Source: an uncultured Rikenellaceae bacterium (GTDB lineage: Bacteria; Bacteroidota; Bacteroidia; Bacteroidales; Rikenellaceae). From it: DNA of 10,977 nt. Below, in pieces: positions 1 to 6,043 of this stretch. The notes under the pieces are model-generated. The model made no database searches. It was not told the DNA's origin and saw only the letters and a list, made by a program, of their open reading frames with translations. The stretch's first letter is position 1; every line of letters starts with the position of its first letter. Location: contig CAMTOL010000054.1 in assembly GCA_947074135.1 (NCBI GenBank), positions 1 through 10,977 on the forward strand. The letters are read 5' to 3'. Made by a program: the position numbers and the translations under genes.

Positions 1-35
1 TAAAGCCCTTTATGGCTATCCATAAACGAATATCT
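1..35 (-). CDS. IS3-family transposase OrfB, first codons, cut by window edge
   Basis: On the minus strand, the frame at -1 relative to OrfA reads RYSFMDSHKGL up to the window edge. This resembles the start of IS3-family OrfB (typically K/RYxFI-x-xH...), the DDE integrase subunit made by -1 frameshifting at the A6G site. If the second insert (53-118) is left out, this -1 frame is open from the slippery site to the window edge, which supports the reading. The catalytic DDE region lies outside the window, so its state is unknown. Confidence 0.5.
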
Positions 36-52
36 TACTGATCTATTTTTGA

Positions 53-118
53 AAATTTGAGCAAGAGTGAGTGCAATCAAGCTCGCTTGAATTGCCGAAC
101 CGCCGCCAAATTTATGCA
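53..118. repeat. Short palindromic insert 2 inside IS orfA
   Basis: About 66 bp separate the codons for ...IAVF from SKIDQ-stop of the same orfA. The centre is an imperfect hairpin, GCAATCAAGC-TC-GCTTGAATTGC (about 73-95). The core CAAGCTCGCTTGA (78-90) is the exact reverse complement of the core of insert 1. AAATTT occurs near both ends (53-58 and 108-113). The 10-mer ATTGCCGAAC (91-100) recurs at 487-496, upstream of orfA. Boundaries are approximate. Confidence 0.5.
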
Positions 119-145
119 AAAGACAGCGATCGCCTTTTTTAATAT

Positions 146-219
146 CTGACTTCGTCTAAAACCTCCTTGCGAGTCATAGCTCAAGCGAGCTTGGCTCTGA
201 CCATCGCTTCGTTCGGTTT
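146..219. repeat. Short palindromic insert 1 inside IS orfA
   Basis: A sequence of about 74 bp separates two orfA segments that join cleanly without it. It forms a long imperfect palindrome centred near 187-189. The arms contain, from outside inward, AAAACC (158-163) against GGTTTT (215-220), GCGA against TCGC, GTCATAGC against GCTCTGAC, and CAAGC against GCTTG. The 13-base core TCAAGCGAGCTTG (181-193) recurs inverted in insert 2. It looks like a member of a short interspersed palindromic family (REP- or MITE-like). Exact boundaries may be off by a few bases because any target duplication is unclear. Confidence 0.55.
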
Positions 220-476
220 TTCAAGCTCTAACTCTTTGTTTTTAAGAGCTTTTTCAAGATCCTTGATTTTGCGCTGTTCATCCGTGAGGCGCTCAATACC
301 TCGTCCTTGAAAACTCGCCGAACCGTACTCGACAAACTCTTTGCGCCACTTGCTAAGCAAGGTGGATGAGATGCCCAACTCCTTGGCTAAGGCACTTTGT
401 GAAGAACGCTCATAACTCAATTTAACGGCATTCTCTTTAAACTTTTTACTGTAATTCTTTCTTTCCATCTTTCAAA

Positions 477-513
477 GGTAACTTTTATTGCCGAACTGGC
501 TCTGCAGTTACCG
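477..513. repeat. Inverted repeat upstream of IS orfA
   Basis: GGTAACT (477-483) and AGTTACC (507-513) form a perfect 7-bp inverted repeat, with a nested AACTG/CAGTT pair inside. The interior shares ATTGCCGAAC with insert 2 and TGGCTCTG with insert 1. It may be a third fragment of the same repeat family, or a hairpin in the leader of the IS transcript. No gene is seen between 469 and 636. Confidence 0.4.
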
Positions 514-636
514 TTGGAAAGTCCACTCCAAACTTTTCGCCTAAACTGGAACCTTAAAAAAATAAAAAAAGTGAACCCCCAACAAAGATTTTACATTGAT
601 CCGATTTGCGCCCCTATTTACGTACCCGTATAAGAG

Positions 637-681
637 AATGGGCTTCTAAGTTACGCTATATCAGCGACTTAAAAGCCCATT
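637..681 (-). terminator. Hairpin just downstream of tRNA-Cys
   Basis: AATGGGCTTCTAAGT (637-651) pairs with the stretch at 667-681 (one mismatch in 15). The inner CGCT/AGCG pair (654-657, 663-666) extends the stem to a loop of about 5 bases. It begins four bases past the tRNA 3' end on the minus strand, where a terminator or processing hairpin is expected. The following minus-strand bases are only moderately T-rich (attctctta), so factor-independent termination is likely but not certain. Confidence 0.6.
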
Positions 682-684
682 TTG

Positions 685-755
685 AGGTCGATGGCGGATT
701 CGAACCGCCGTACGAGGTTTTGCAGACCTCTGCCTAGCCACTCGGCCAACCGACC
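685..755 (-). tRNA. tRNA-Cys (anticodon GCA)
   Basis: The minus strand folds into a full cloverleaf of 71 nt. The acceptor arms GGTCGGT and ATCGACC pair with one G-U. The D arm lies in GGCCGAGTGGCTAGGC. The anticodon stem GAGGT/ACCTC encloses the loop CTGCAAA with anticodon GCA. The T arm is GGCGGTTCGAATCCGCC with the standard TTCGAAT loop. The discriminator is U, as is usual for tRNA-Cys. The 3' CCA is not encoded (CAA follows), so it must be added enzymatically. The gene stands alone, with a candidate promoter about 90 bp upstream and a hairpin right after it. Confidence 0.97.
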
Positions 756-847
756 AAATATTTTCCCCTACTCTCTAACACCTCCGCTCTCTAGTTGACT
801 ATGCTCCTTATCGAGCCATCACATAATACTTAGGTGTTAAGGGAGTG

Positions 848-878
848 CAAAGTTAACAATAATTTTTAAAACTCCAAA
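848..878 (-). promoter_or_regulatory. Candidate Bacteroidota promoter for tRNA-Cys
   Basis: On the minus strand TTTG (875-878) is followed after 19 bases by TAACTTTG (848-855), matching the -33 TTTG and -7 TAnnTTTG elements of Bacteroides sigma-ABfr promoters. It lies between the peptidase terminator and the tRNA, pointing at the tRNA. The implied leader is nearly 90 nt and contains an 8-bp inverted repeat with the tRNA-proximal side (TAACACCT 776-783, AGGTGTTA 832-839). Confidence 0.55.
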
Positions 879-900
879 AATTTATACGCTATTCTATCAA

Positions 901-940
901 AACAGAGGAGCAAGCTTACCTAAAAACTCGCTCCTCTGTT
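901..940 (-). terminator. Rho-independent-type terminator after dpp5
   Basis: AACAGAGGAGC (901-911) and GCTCCTCTGTT (930-940) form a perfect 11-bp stem with an 18-nt loop. On the minus strand it starts 23 bases after the peptidase stop codon and its 3' arm ends in a short T run (CTGTTTTGAT). It closes the minus-strand operon and separates it from the tRNA-Cys unit. Confidence 0.75.
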
Positions 941-963
941 GTTGATGACCTATTATCTATAGG

Positions 964-3081
964 TTATTTCTTCAAATACTTGTTCAACCAACCAAAGAAC
1001 TCCTTGTTCCAAACAAGTGCATTTTGCGCTTTGAACACTTGGTGCGCCTCATCTTCGAAAGCTACCAAACGTGCATCAACGCCCAAAGCACGAGCAGCTG
1101 TAAATGCCTCTAGTGATTGAGTATAAGGAATACGATAGTCCTTCAAACCTGTGATAATCAATATTGGAGTATCCCAGTTTTGAACAAAATGGTGTGGCGA
1201 ATTTGCATAAGAACGCATCGCAACTTTGTTCTTAAAGTCCCAATAAGGTCCACCGTAATCGTTATTTACAAACCACAACTCCTCGGTCGAACCATACATT
1301 GATGTAAAGTCGAAAATACCGCAGTGCGAAATAAACGATTTGAAACGACCTTGGTGATGGCCTGCAATATAATAAACCGAATAACCTCCATAAGAGGCAC
1401 CTACGCAACCCATATTTGCCTTGTCAACATAGCTCTCTTTTGCTACATCGTCGATTGCCGAGAAGTAGTCTTTGATGTTTTGACCTGAGTAGTCGCCAGA
1501 GATTTGATCTAACCATTCTTGCCCAAAGCCCGGTAGTCCACGACGGTTAGGGGCAACGATTACATAACCCTCGGCTGCCATTAGTTGGTAGTTCCAGCGA
1601 TAGCTCCAGCGTTGCGAAACCATACTTTGAGGTCCGCCTTGGCAGTAGAGTAGTGTAGGGTATTTTGTCGAACCATCTAACTTTGCTTTTGGAGGCGTGA
1701 TTACCCACACCAACATATCTTTACCATCGGTTGTCTTAACCATACGTTTTTCGACTGCTCCCATATCAACGTTGTCGTAGATTCGTTTGTTGATAAATGT
1801 CAATTGTGTATCTTCGCCACTTGCTAGATTGATAGCAAATAGTTCGTTGGCCATTGATAGGGTAGTCTTCTCGGCAATAACTTTATCACCTGCAATAGAG
1901 AGAGTTACGTAGTCGTGCAGACCTTCTGTGTATAGTTTTACATCAGTTGTTCCAACTGCAACCGAAGCGACTTGAACAGTAGCATTGATAGGACAAAGGA
2001 AATAAACAGTCTTGCTATCGCCGCTCCACACCAAACTAGTAGCATTGTAATCAAAGCCCTCGTTAAGATACTGTTTTGCGCCACTCTCGAGGTCAAGAAC
2101 GAATAGACGCTCTTTGTCGCTCTCGTTACCTGGGCGTGCCATACTTTGCCAAGCCATATATTTGCCATCAGGCGAGAAAGTAGGATACTTGTCGTAACCT
2201 GGCATTCCTTCGGTTAGGTTTTTAGTAGCTTTGGTGTCGATGTTGTATAGGAAGATGTCTGTGTTGGTAGAGATTGAGTACTCATAACCAGTCAACTTGC
2301 GGCAAGTGTAGGCAATGCCTTTGCTGTCCGGAGTCCAGCTAATCTCAGAGTTGTCATAGTAAGGTGCAACTGGAGCGTCCCAAGCTTCGCCTGGCATAGT
2401 ATCCTCGATAGTTGTCACTTTACCGTTTTTGATTTCGCCTACAAAAATGTGGCTATATTTGCCATCTTCCCAAGTGTCCCAATGGCGGCACATTAGGTCG
2501 TCGTAAATTAGTGCATTAGATTTCTCTAACCCCTTGAATCTCGAAGCCGAAGTTACATCTTCGACCTGTACCTCGATAGCTAACCATACATTTTTCTCGT
2601 CTGGCGATACACCGAAACCATTAACACCATCCTCGATAGTTGTAAGTTGTGTCATTGCCGAGCCGTCAGCAGCGATTGAGTGCACTTGGTTGCTACCCGA
2701 AACGCCAGAAAGGAAGTAGATCTTCGAGCCATCATTGTTCCATTTTGCTTCCGAAACCTTGAAGGTGTAAGGAGTTATTTGGGTTGCACCGCTTCCGTCA
2801 GCGTTCATTACCCAGAGGGCGTTGTAGCTTTTGTTCTCTTTGACCGAAAAATAGGTAAGAGTGTAGAGGATTTTCGAGCCGTCGGGCGAAAGAGTAGAGC
2901 CTCCGAGTCGTCCCATTTTGAGCATAACCTCAGGGGTGAATAGTCGAGCCTCTTTCTCGGCTGTTGTTAGAGCTGTGTCGGCTGCAAAAGGTGCTTCGCC
3001 GCTGATTTTTGGAGAGTTAGTGCCCCCAGAGCCACAGGCTGTCATAGCTGCTGCCATAGCAAGTAGTAATAGTTTTTTCAT
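964..3081 (-). CDS. dpp5: Dipeptidyl peptidase 5 (S9 family), lipoprotein
   Basis: A 705-residue serine peptidase of family S9 that should remove dipeptides from peptide N-termini in the periplasm or at the envelope, feeding peptide use. Residues 1-16 are a lipoprotein signal (MKKLLLLAMAAAMTAC, lipidated Cys16). Residues about 50-440 form a beta-propeller with SPDG-type blades (LSPDGSK 64-70, FSPDGKY 302-308). The C-terminal alpha/beta-hydrolase carries the nucleophile motif GASYGG with Ser563, and matching Asp648 (LKDYRIP) and His680 (DEAHQVF). Segments such as DDLMCRHWDTWED, LYCQGGPQ and PNRRGLPGFGQ match what I remember of Porphyromonas gingivalis DPP5, which is about the same length. It starts 18 bp after the polyprenyl synthase stop, so it is probably co-transcribed, and it ends before a terminator. 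Residues after Cys16 show no acidic surface-export signal, so it may face the periplasm. Confidence 0.9.
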   Translation of the reverse strand: MKKLLLLAMAAAMTACGSGGTNSPKISGEAPFAADTALTTAEKEARLFTPEVMLKMGRLGGSTLSPDGSKILYTLTYFSVKENKSYNALWVMNADGSGATQITPYTFKVSEAKWNNDGSKIYFLSGVSGSNQVHSIAADGSAMTQLTTIEDGVNGFGVSPDEKNVWLAIEVQVEDVTSASRFKGLEKSNALIYDDLMCRHWDTWEDGKYSHIFVGEIKNGKVTTIEDTMPGEAWDAPVAPYYDNSEISWTPDSKGIAYTCRKLTGYEYSISTNTDIFLYNIDTKATKNLTEGMPGYDKYPTFSPDGKYMAWQSMARPGNESDKERLFVLDLESGAKQYLNEGFDYNATSLVWSGDSKTVYFLCPINATVQVASVAVGTTDVKLYTEGLHDYVTLSIAGDKVIAEKTTLSMANELFAINLASGEDTQLTFINKRIYDNVDMGAVEKRMVKTTDGKDMLVWVITPPKAKLDGSTKYPTLLYCQGGPQSMVSQRWSYRWNYQLMAAEGYVIVAPNRRGLPGFGQEWLDQISGDYSGQNIKDYFSAIDDVAKESYVDKANMGCVGASYGGYSVYYIAGHHQGRFKSFISHCGIFDFTSMYGSTEELWFVNNDYGGPYWDFKNKVAMRSYANSPHHFVQNWDTPILIITGLKDYRIPYTQSLEAFTAARALGVDARLVAFEDEAHQVFKAQNALVWNKEFFGWLNKYLKK

Positions 3082-3099
3082 TATTTTTTATTTTTTTTG

Positions 3100-4047
3100 T
3101 TATTTATCACGTTTTGCTGCAAAATGAGCTATGCTAACCAACGATGCTTTCGCTTCGCAGTCAACGTAACTGTCTAGAAGCGAAATGCCTCTATCTATAA
3201 TCCTGTCGCACTCCTCTCTTGCTAAATCAATACCTCGATGCTCTTCTACAAATCTTGCAACTCTCTCAGTTCTCCCAGCTCGTAAATCCTTAATTACCGA
3301 CATACCTCCAACCTCCATCGCCATAATAAGCGGTAAGGTAATTTTACGCTCCTTAATATCATTATAGAGCTTCTTTCCAGTCTTTTCGTCGCCAACGTAA
3401 TCCAAAATATCGTCTTGAATCTGAAAAGCACTTCCTATTGATTGCCCAAGGCTAAACATTAATTGTTGCTGCTCCTCGCTCGCTCCAACACTCACTGCAC
3501 CACTCTTAGCAGCTGCTGCAATAAGTGAGGATGTCTTTAGATTGATAACCTCGAAATACTCGCTGCGGTCAACATCTAGAGTGCGAACATTGCGAGATTG
3601 ACGCAACTCACCCTCGACCAACGCTTCGATAGCTCCAACTGCAATGTCGATTTCGGCGTAAGCCTCCGCTTTAGAGGCAATTGTCAACCCTTTAGAAAAC
3701 AGATAATCGCCAACCAAAACAGCGGAGCGTGAGCGAAGAAGTGCTCCTAAAGTCAATTCATTGTGGCGAGTATAGGCCTCGTCAATTACATCGTCGTGGA
3801 TAAGTGTGGCGTTATGTATCAATTCGAAAGTAGCAGCTACACTGCAAGTTCGAGTAGTAGGAGTGCTGTGTAATTTGGCAGTTAGAAGTGTTAAGAGTGG
3901 GCGCATCATCTTGCCGCGAAGTTGAAGTAAATGCTCTGCAATCTCGCCCAAAACCCGATGTTGGGACGATATCTGCTCCTTGAGTATCGCTTTGACCTGC
4001 GCAAACTCTTCAGCCACTGGTGTTGCTATCTCTTTTAGACTGCTCAT
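3100..4047 (-). CDS. Polyprenyl diphosphate synthase (trans-type)
   Basis: A 315-residue enzyme that condenses isopentenyl diphosphate onto an allylic primer to build a long all-trans chain, most likely the menaquinone side chain. The sequence shows the family signature in order: GKMMRP (45-50) binding IPP, the first Asp-rich motif DDVID (85-89), GEL (146-148), KTSSL (171-175), and the second Asp-rich motif DDILD (212-216) followed by GDEKTGKK. All Mg-diphosphate ligands are intact and the length fits octaprenyl or related synthases (IspB type). Chain length cannot be read reliably here. It sits between the GH20-like gene (16 bp upstream) and dpp5 (18 bp downstream), in a likely three-gene transcript. 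The gene product also has potential metabolic links to the polyprenol-using GT2 enzyme on the other strand. Confidence 0.92.
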   Translation of the reverse strand: MSSLKEIATPVAEEFAQVKAILKEQISSQHRVLGEIAEHLLQLRGKMMRPLLTLLTAKLHSTPTTRTCSVAATFELIHNATLIHDDVIDEAYTRHNELTLGALLRSRSAVLVGDYLFSKGLTIASKAEAYAEIDIAVGAIEALVEGELRQSRNVRTLDVDRSEYFEVINLKTSSLIAAAAKSGAVSVGASEEQQQLMFSLGQSIGSAFQIQDDILDYVGDEKTGKKLYNDIKERKITLPLIMAMEVGGMSVIKDLRAGRTERVARFVEEHRGIDLAREECDRIIDRGISLLDSYVDCEAKASLVSIAHFAAKRDK

Positions 4048-4053
4048 TTTCTG

Positions 4054-4102
4054 TAATTAAGAATTAAGAATTACTCATTGTTAATTGCCCATTGTCAATT
4101 AA
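4054..4102. repeat. AT-rich short direct repeats at a gene junction
   Basis: The segment holds stacked near-copies: TAAGAAT twice near 4058-4070, and CATTGTTAATT (4076-4086) followed 14 bases later by CATTGTCAATT (4090-4100). This style of degenerate AATTA/CAATT repeat is common between genes in Bacteroidales. It fills the junction of two minus-strand genes and supplies the last ten or so codons of the upstream one. Confidence 0.5.
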
Positions 4103-5050
4103 TATAATCTCTATGCCATTGCGAGAGGCTATATCTCGAATAAAATCGATGTAATAGGGTGGTAGTTCGTCATACGAGGTACCAATGCATAGCCTTCGCA
4201 CTCCCCAACTATTGGCGCACTCCTCGATAATGGCGCGAACAAATCGCATACCTTCGGGAGAGGTCATTTTATGTCCCGTAAAATCCTCAAAACGCTTGTT
4301 GCTGGAGATTAGGTCGATAGCGGGAACAAACTCGCCACCGTTATCTCGTGCAAACTTAATAAATCGCTTTATTTGGTCGAGCGAGTAGCTCCAGCTTTCG
4401 CAAATTGAACCTATCTCTGCATTAATGCCGTTGAATGCTTTGAAATCAACTCTGTAAACTCTGCGGTTTACTACGGCAAAGATAAAGTCAGAATCTCGAT
4501 ATGAACGAAGCTGTGATTTTATAGCATTCTCGATTGCTTCAGTTGGTAATTTTGTCGTTATGCCATCAATAACACCTAAGCTGTTGCGTTTGAGAGAAGT
4601 TTTATTGATTTTAGAGTCGGTTGTATAATAAATATTGCAACCTTTAATAGCTCTTTGTTCTCCAATTTGAGTGACTAACTTCTCGAACTCTTTTGTAGCG
4701 GCACTTAGCATTTCGTTGGAGGTGTAACGAACTGTAACTTTTGACTTGCCAACCTCGATTGAATAACCCTCTGAGCTATTGTTGATAGAGTGTGCCTTAT
4801 GAAAAACTATTTTAGGAGCAAAAATATTTGAGAAGAAGTCGTAAACCACTATTGCACCATTGTTGGCAATGTGTTCGTTTATGTGATTCTGTGTGTTGAT
4901 GTCATCACTCTTAATGATTATTTTTCGAGATGATAACATAAAATGTTTGTTGTGAATATTATGTACTGCATCGTTGGAAGCAAGGGATTGCAGGTTAAGT
5001 GTAGATAAAATGGTAACTATTATTGCTATTATGTAATTTTTGCTGTTCAT
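4064..5050 (-). CDS. Exported GH20 (beta-hexosaminidase)-like protein, shortened
   Basis: A 328-residue protein with a signal peptide (about residues 1-25, ending QSLAS). Residues 40-128 resemble the small N-terminal domain that precedes GH20 catalytic domains (EGYSIEVGKSKVTVRYTSNEMLSAATKEFEKL). Residues 155-320 resemble part of a GH20 barrel: YRVDFKAF...AEIGSI, YSLDQIKRFIKFARDNGGEFVPAIDL (222-247) and CIGTSYDEL (288-296), where GH20 enzymes have IxIGGDE with the catalytic Asp-Glu. Asp294-Glu295 could be that pair, but the glycines are replaced and two residues are added. The usual HWHLTDDQGWR and PGH stretches are missing. The chain ends about 30 residues after the DE, where a full enzyme would continue well over 100 residues. 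The last residues (DNGQLTMSNS) come from an AT-rich repeat. It may be a non-catalytic derivative or a gene in decay. It heads the likely operon with the polyprenyl synthase and dpp5. Confidence 0.6.
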   Translation of the reverse strand: MNSKNYIIAIIVTILSTLNLQSLASNDAVHNIHNKHFMLSSRKIIIKSDDINTQNHINEHIANNGAIVVYDFFSNIFAPKIVFHKAHSINNSSEGYSIEVGKSKVTVRYTSNEMLSAATKEFEKLVTQIGEQRAIKGCNIYYTTDSKINKTSLKRNSLGVIDGITTKLPTEAIENAIKSQLRSYRDSDFIFAVVNRRVYRVDFKAFNGINAEIGSICESWSYSLDQIKRFIKFARDNGGEFVPAIDLISSNKRFEDFTGHKMTSPEGMRFVRAIIEECANSWGVRRLCIGTSYDELPPYYIDFIRDIASRNGIEIILIDNGQLTMSNS

Positions 5051-5103
5051 CAGTCTTCTAGGTTTTCTAATACTCCTACTTATGTGGTGTTAAAAATGTA
5101 GCA

Positions 5104-5111
5104 CAAATATA
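5104..5111 (-). promoter_or_regulatory. Candidate -7 element for the minus-strand operon
   Basis: TATATTTG on the minus strand fits TAnnTTTG and lies about 54 bp upstream of the GH20-like start, in the intergenic region shared with the divergent GT2 gene. No clear TTG is found at the expected -33 distance, so this is only a half-match. Confidence 0.35.
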
Positions 5112-5149
5112 TGCAAAAAAGTTCTCTTAAATCATACTTTTAACTCTCT

Positions 5150-5182
5150 TTGACAAAAAACCACGAAAAATTGCTACCTTTG
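5150..5182 (+). promoter_or_regulatory. Bacteroidota promoter of the GT2 gene
   Basis: TTTG (5149-5152) and TACCTTTG (5175-5182) are separated by 22 bases, a good match to the -33/-7 elements used by the Bacteroides primary sigma factor. Transcription should begin about 5188-5192, leaving a leader of about 60 nt before the ATG at 5252. The TTG of the -33 box is also the farthest in-frame start codon of the GT2 reading frame, which argues against that start. Confidence 0.7.
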
Positions 5183-5251
5183 ACTCCCATAACTGGTGTG
5201 TTGAAGACTAAAATATTTTTAGTTTGTGATGCATATAAAACTGAGAGAGTA

Positions 5252-5971
5252 ATGAAAACAGTTGTTATAATACCTACTTACAACGAGATTGAGAATATTG
5301 CGAAGATGATTGATAAGGTCTTTTCGCTTCCTGTTTCTGTTGATTTGTTAGTTATTGACGATGGCTCGCCAGATGGAACGGCAGCTATTGTGAAGGATTT
5401 ACAAAAGAGTCACAGTGGACTCCATTTAATTGAACGAAGTGGTAAGTTAGGGCTTGGAACTGCTTATATAGCAGGTTTTAAGTGGGCAATAGAGCAGGGT
5501 TATGACTATATTTGCGAGATGGACTGCGATTTTTCGCACAATCCTGACGATTTGGCTCGACTCATCGATGCTTGTCAAACTGGTGGCGCTGATTTGTCGA
5601 TAGGCTCTCGTTATGTAACTGGCGTTAATGTTGTGAACTGGCCTATGGGTCGTGTGATTATGTCGTATTACGCTTCTGCATACGTTCGTACCGTTCTTGG
5701 TATGCCTGTTCGTGACTGTACTGCTGGTTTTGTGTGCTTCTCTCGTAAAGTGTTGGAAACTATTAATCTCGATGATATTCGTATGAGAGGATATGGTTTT
5801 CAGATTGAGATGAAATACTCGACCTATAAACTTGGTTTTAAGGTCAAAGAGGTGCCAATTATATTTACCGATAGAACTGAAGGAACTTCGAAAATGAGTG
5901 GTGGAATCTTTGGAGAGGCGTTTTGGGGAGTACTCAAAATGAAGTTCCGTAAAATAAAACCGAATAACTAA
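5252..5971 (+). CDS. GT2 glycosyltransferase, polyprenol-phosphate mannosyltransferase-like
   Basis: A 239-residue cytosolic glycosyltransferase, GT-A fold, family 2, of the dolichol-phosphate mannose synthase (DPM1) type. It should transfer mannose or another sugar from a nucleotide donor to a polyprenyl phosphate, making a lipid-linked sugar donor. Visible motifs are IPTYNE (7-12), the DDGSPDGT nucleotide site (36-43), the metal-binding DCD in EMDCDFSHNPDD (89-100), GSRYVTG (118-124) and the C-terminal VPIIFTDRTEGTSKM (201-215). No C-terminal membrane domain is present, as in the short soluble forms. The ATG at 5252 is chosen because the conserved fold begins immediately (MKTVVIIPTYNE) and the in-frame extension up to 5150 overlaps the promoter. 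Seventy-two bases separate it from the ligase-acyltransferase gene, which has its own promoter. The sugar specificity is inferred from the family only. Confidence 0.88.
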   Translation: MKTVVIIPTYNEIENIAKMIDKVFSLPVSVDLLVIDDGSPDGTAAIVKDLQKSHSGLHLIERSGKLGLGTAYIAGFKWAIEQGYDYICEMDCDFSHNPDDLARLIDACQTGGADLSIGSRYVTGVNVVNWPMGRVIMSYYASAYVRTVLGMPVRDCTAGFVCFSRKVLETINLDDIRMRGYGFQIEMKYSTYKLGFKVKEVPIIFTDRTEGTSKMSGGIFGEAFWGVLKMKFRKIKPNN

Positions 5972-5997
5972 TACTTTAAAGCTTAATTATTGCGTTA

Positions 5998-6030
5998 TTG
6001 GAGAGTAAAATACTTTTTAACGTAAATTTG
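5998..6030 (+). promoter_or_regulatory. Bacteroidota promoter of the ligase-acyltransferase gene
   Basis: TTG (5998-6000) and TAAATTTG (6023-6030) are 22 bases apart, the same spacing as the promoter upstream of the GT2 gene. The predicted start of transcription is only a few bases before the ATG at 6044, so the leader would be very short. Confidence 0.55.
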
Positions 6031-6043
6031 AAACAATTAATTG

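Larger units (their letters stand above)
1..468 (-). mobile_element. IS3-family insertion sequence, 5' part, degraded
   Basis: The element reads on the minus strand and leaves the window at position 1. It holds an orfA-type helix-turn-helix gene and the first codons of orfB. The A6G slippery heptamer (A AAA AAG, about 134-140) sits in the ILKKA segment, where IS3-family elements make their programmed -1 frameshift. The left end must lie above 468. I could not identify a convincing terminal inverted repeat or target duplication between 469 and 684, so the outer boundary is open. The coding part is interrupted twice by small palindromic sequences, so this copy should not make a working transposase. 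Confidence 0.8.
35..468 (-). pseudogene. IS3-family transposase OrfA, interrupted
   Basis: This is the DNA-binding subunit of an IS3-type transposase. The intact N-terminal 83 codons (ATG at 466-468) show a helix-turn-helix, with YSKKFKENAVKLSYE followed by LAKELGISSTLLSKWRKEF (about residues 6-45). A Glu/Lys-rich leucine-zipper-like stretch follows (about 66-83). After ELELE the frame runs into unrelated codons and stops at 181-183. The expected continuation ILKKAIAVF is found at about 119-145, and the expected ending SKIDQ-stop at 35-52. Leaving out 146-219 and 53-118 restores ...ELE-ILKKAIAVF-SKIDQ-stop, a normal OrfA of about 97 residues. The gene is therefore decayed by two small insertions rather than simply truncated. 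Confidence 0.75.

Noticed and set aside
514..600. Terminal inverted repeat of the IS
   Set aside because: GGGGGTTCAC-type sequence on the minus strand is suggestive, but the right end is outside the window, so no pair can be compared.
5150..5251. N-terminal extension of the GT2 enzyme
   Set aside because: Its start codon is part of the promoter and the extension has no similarity to the family.
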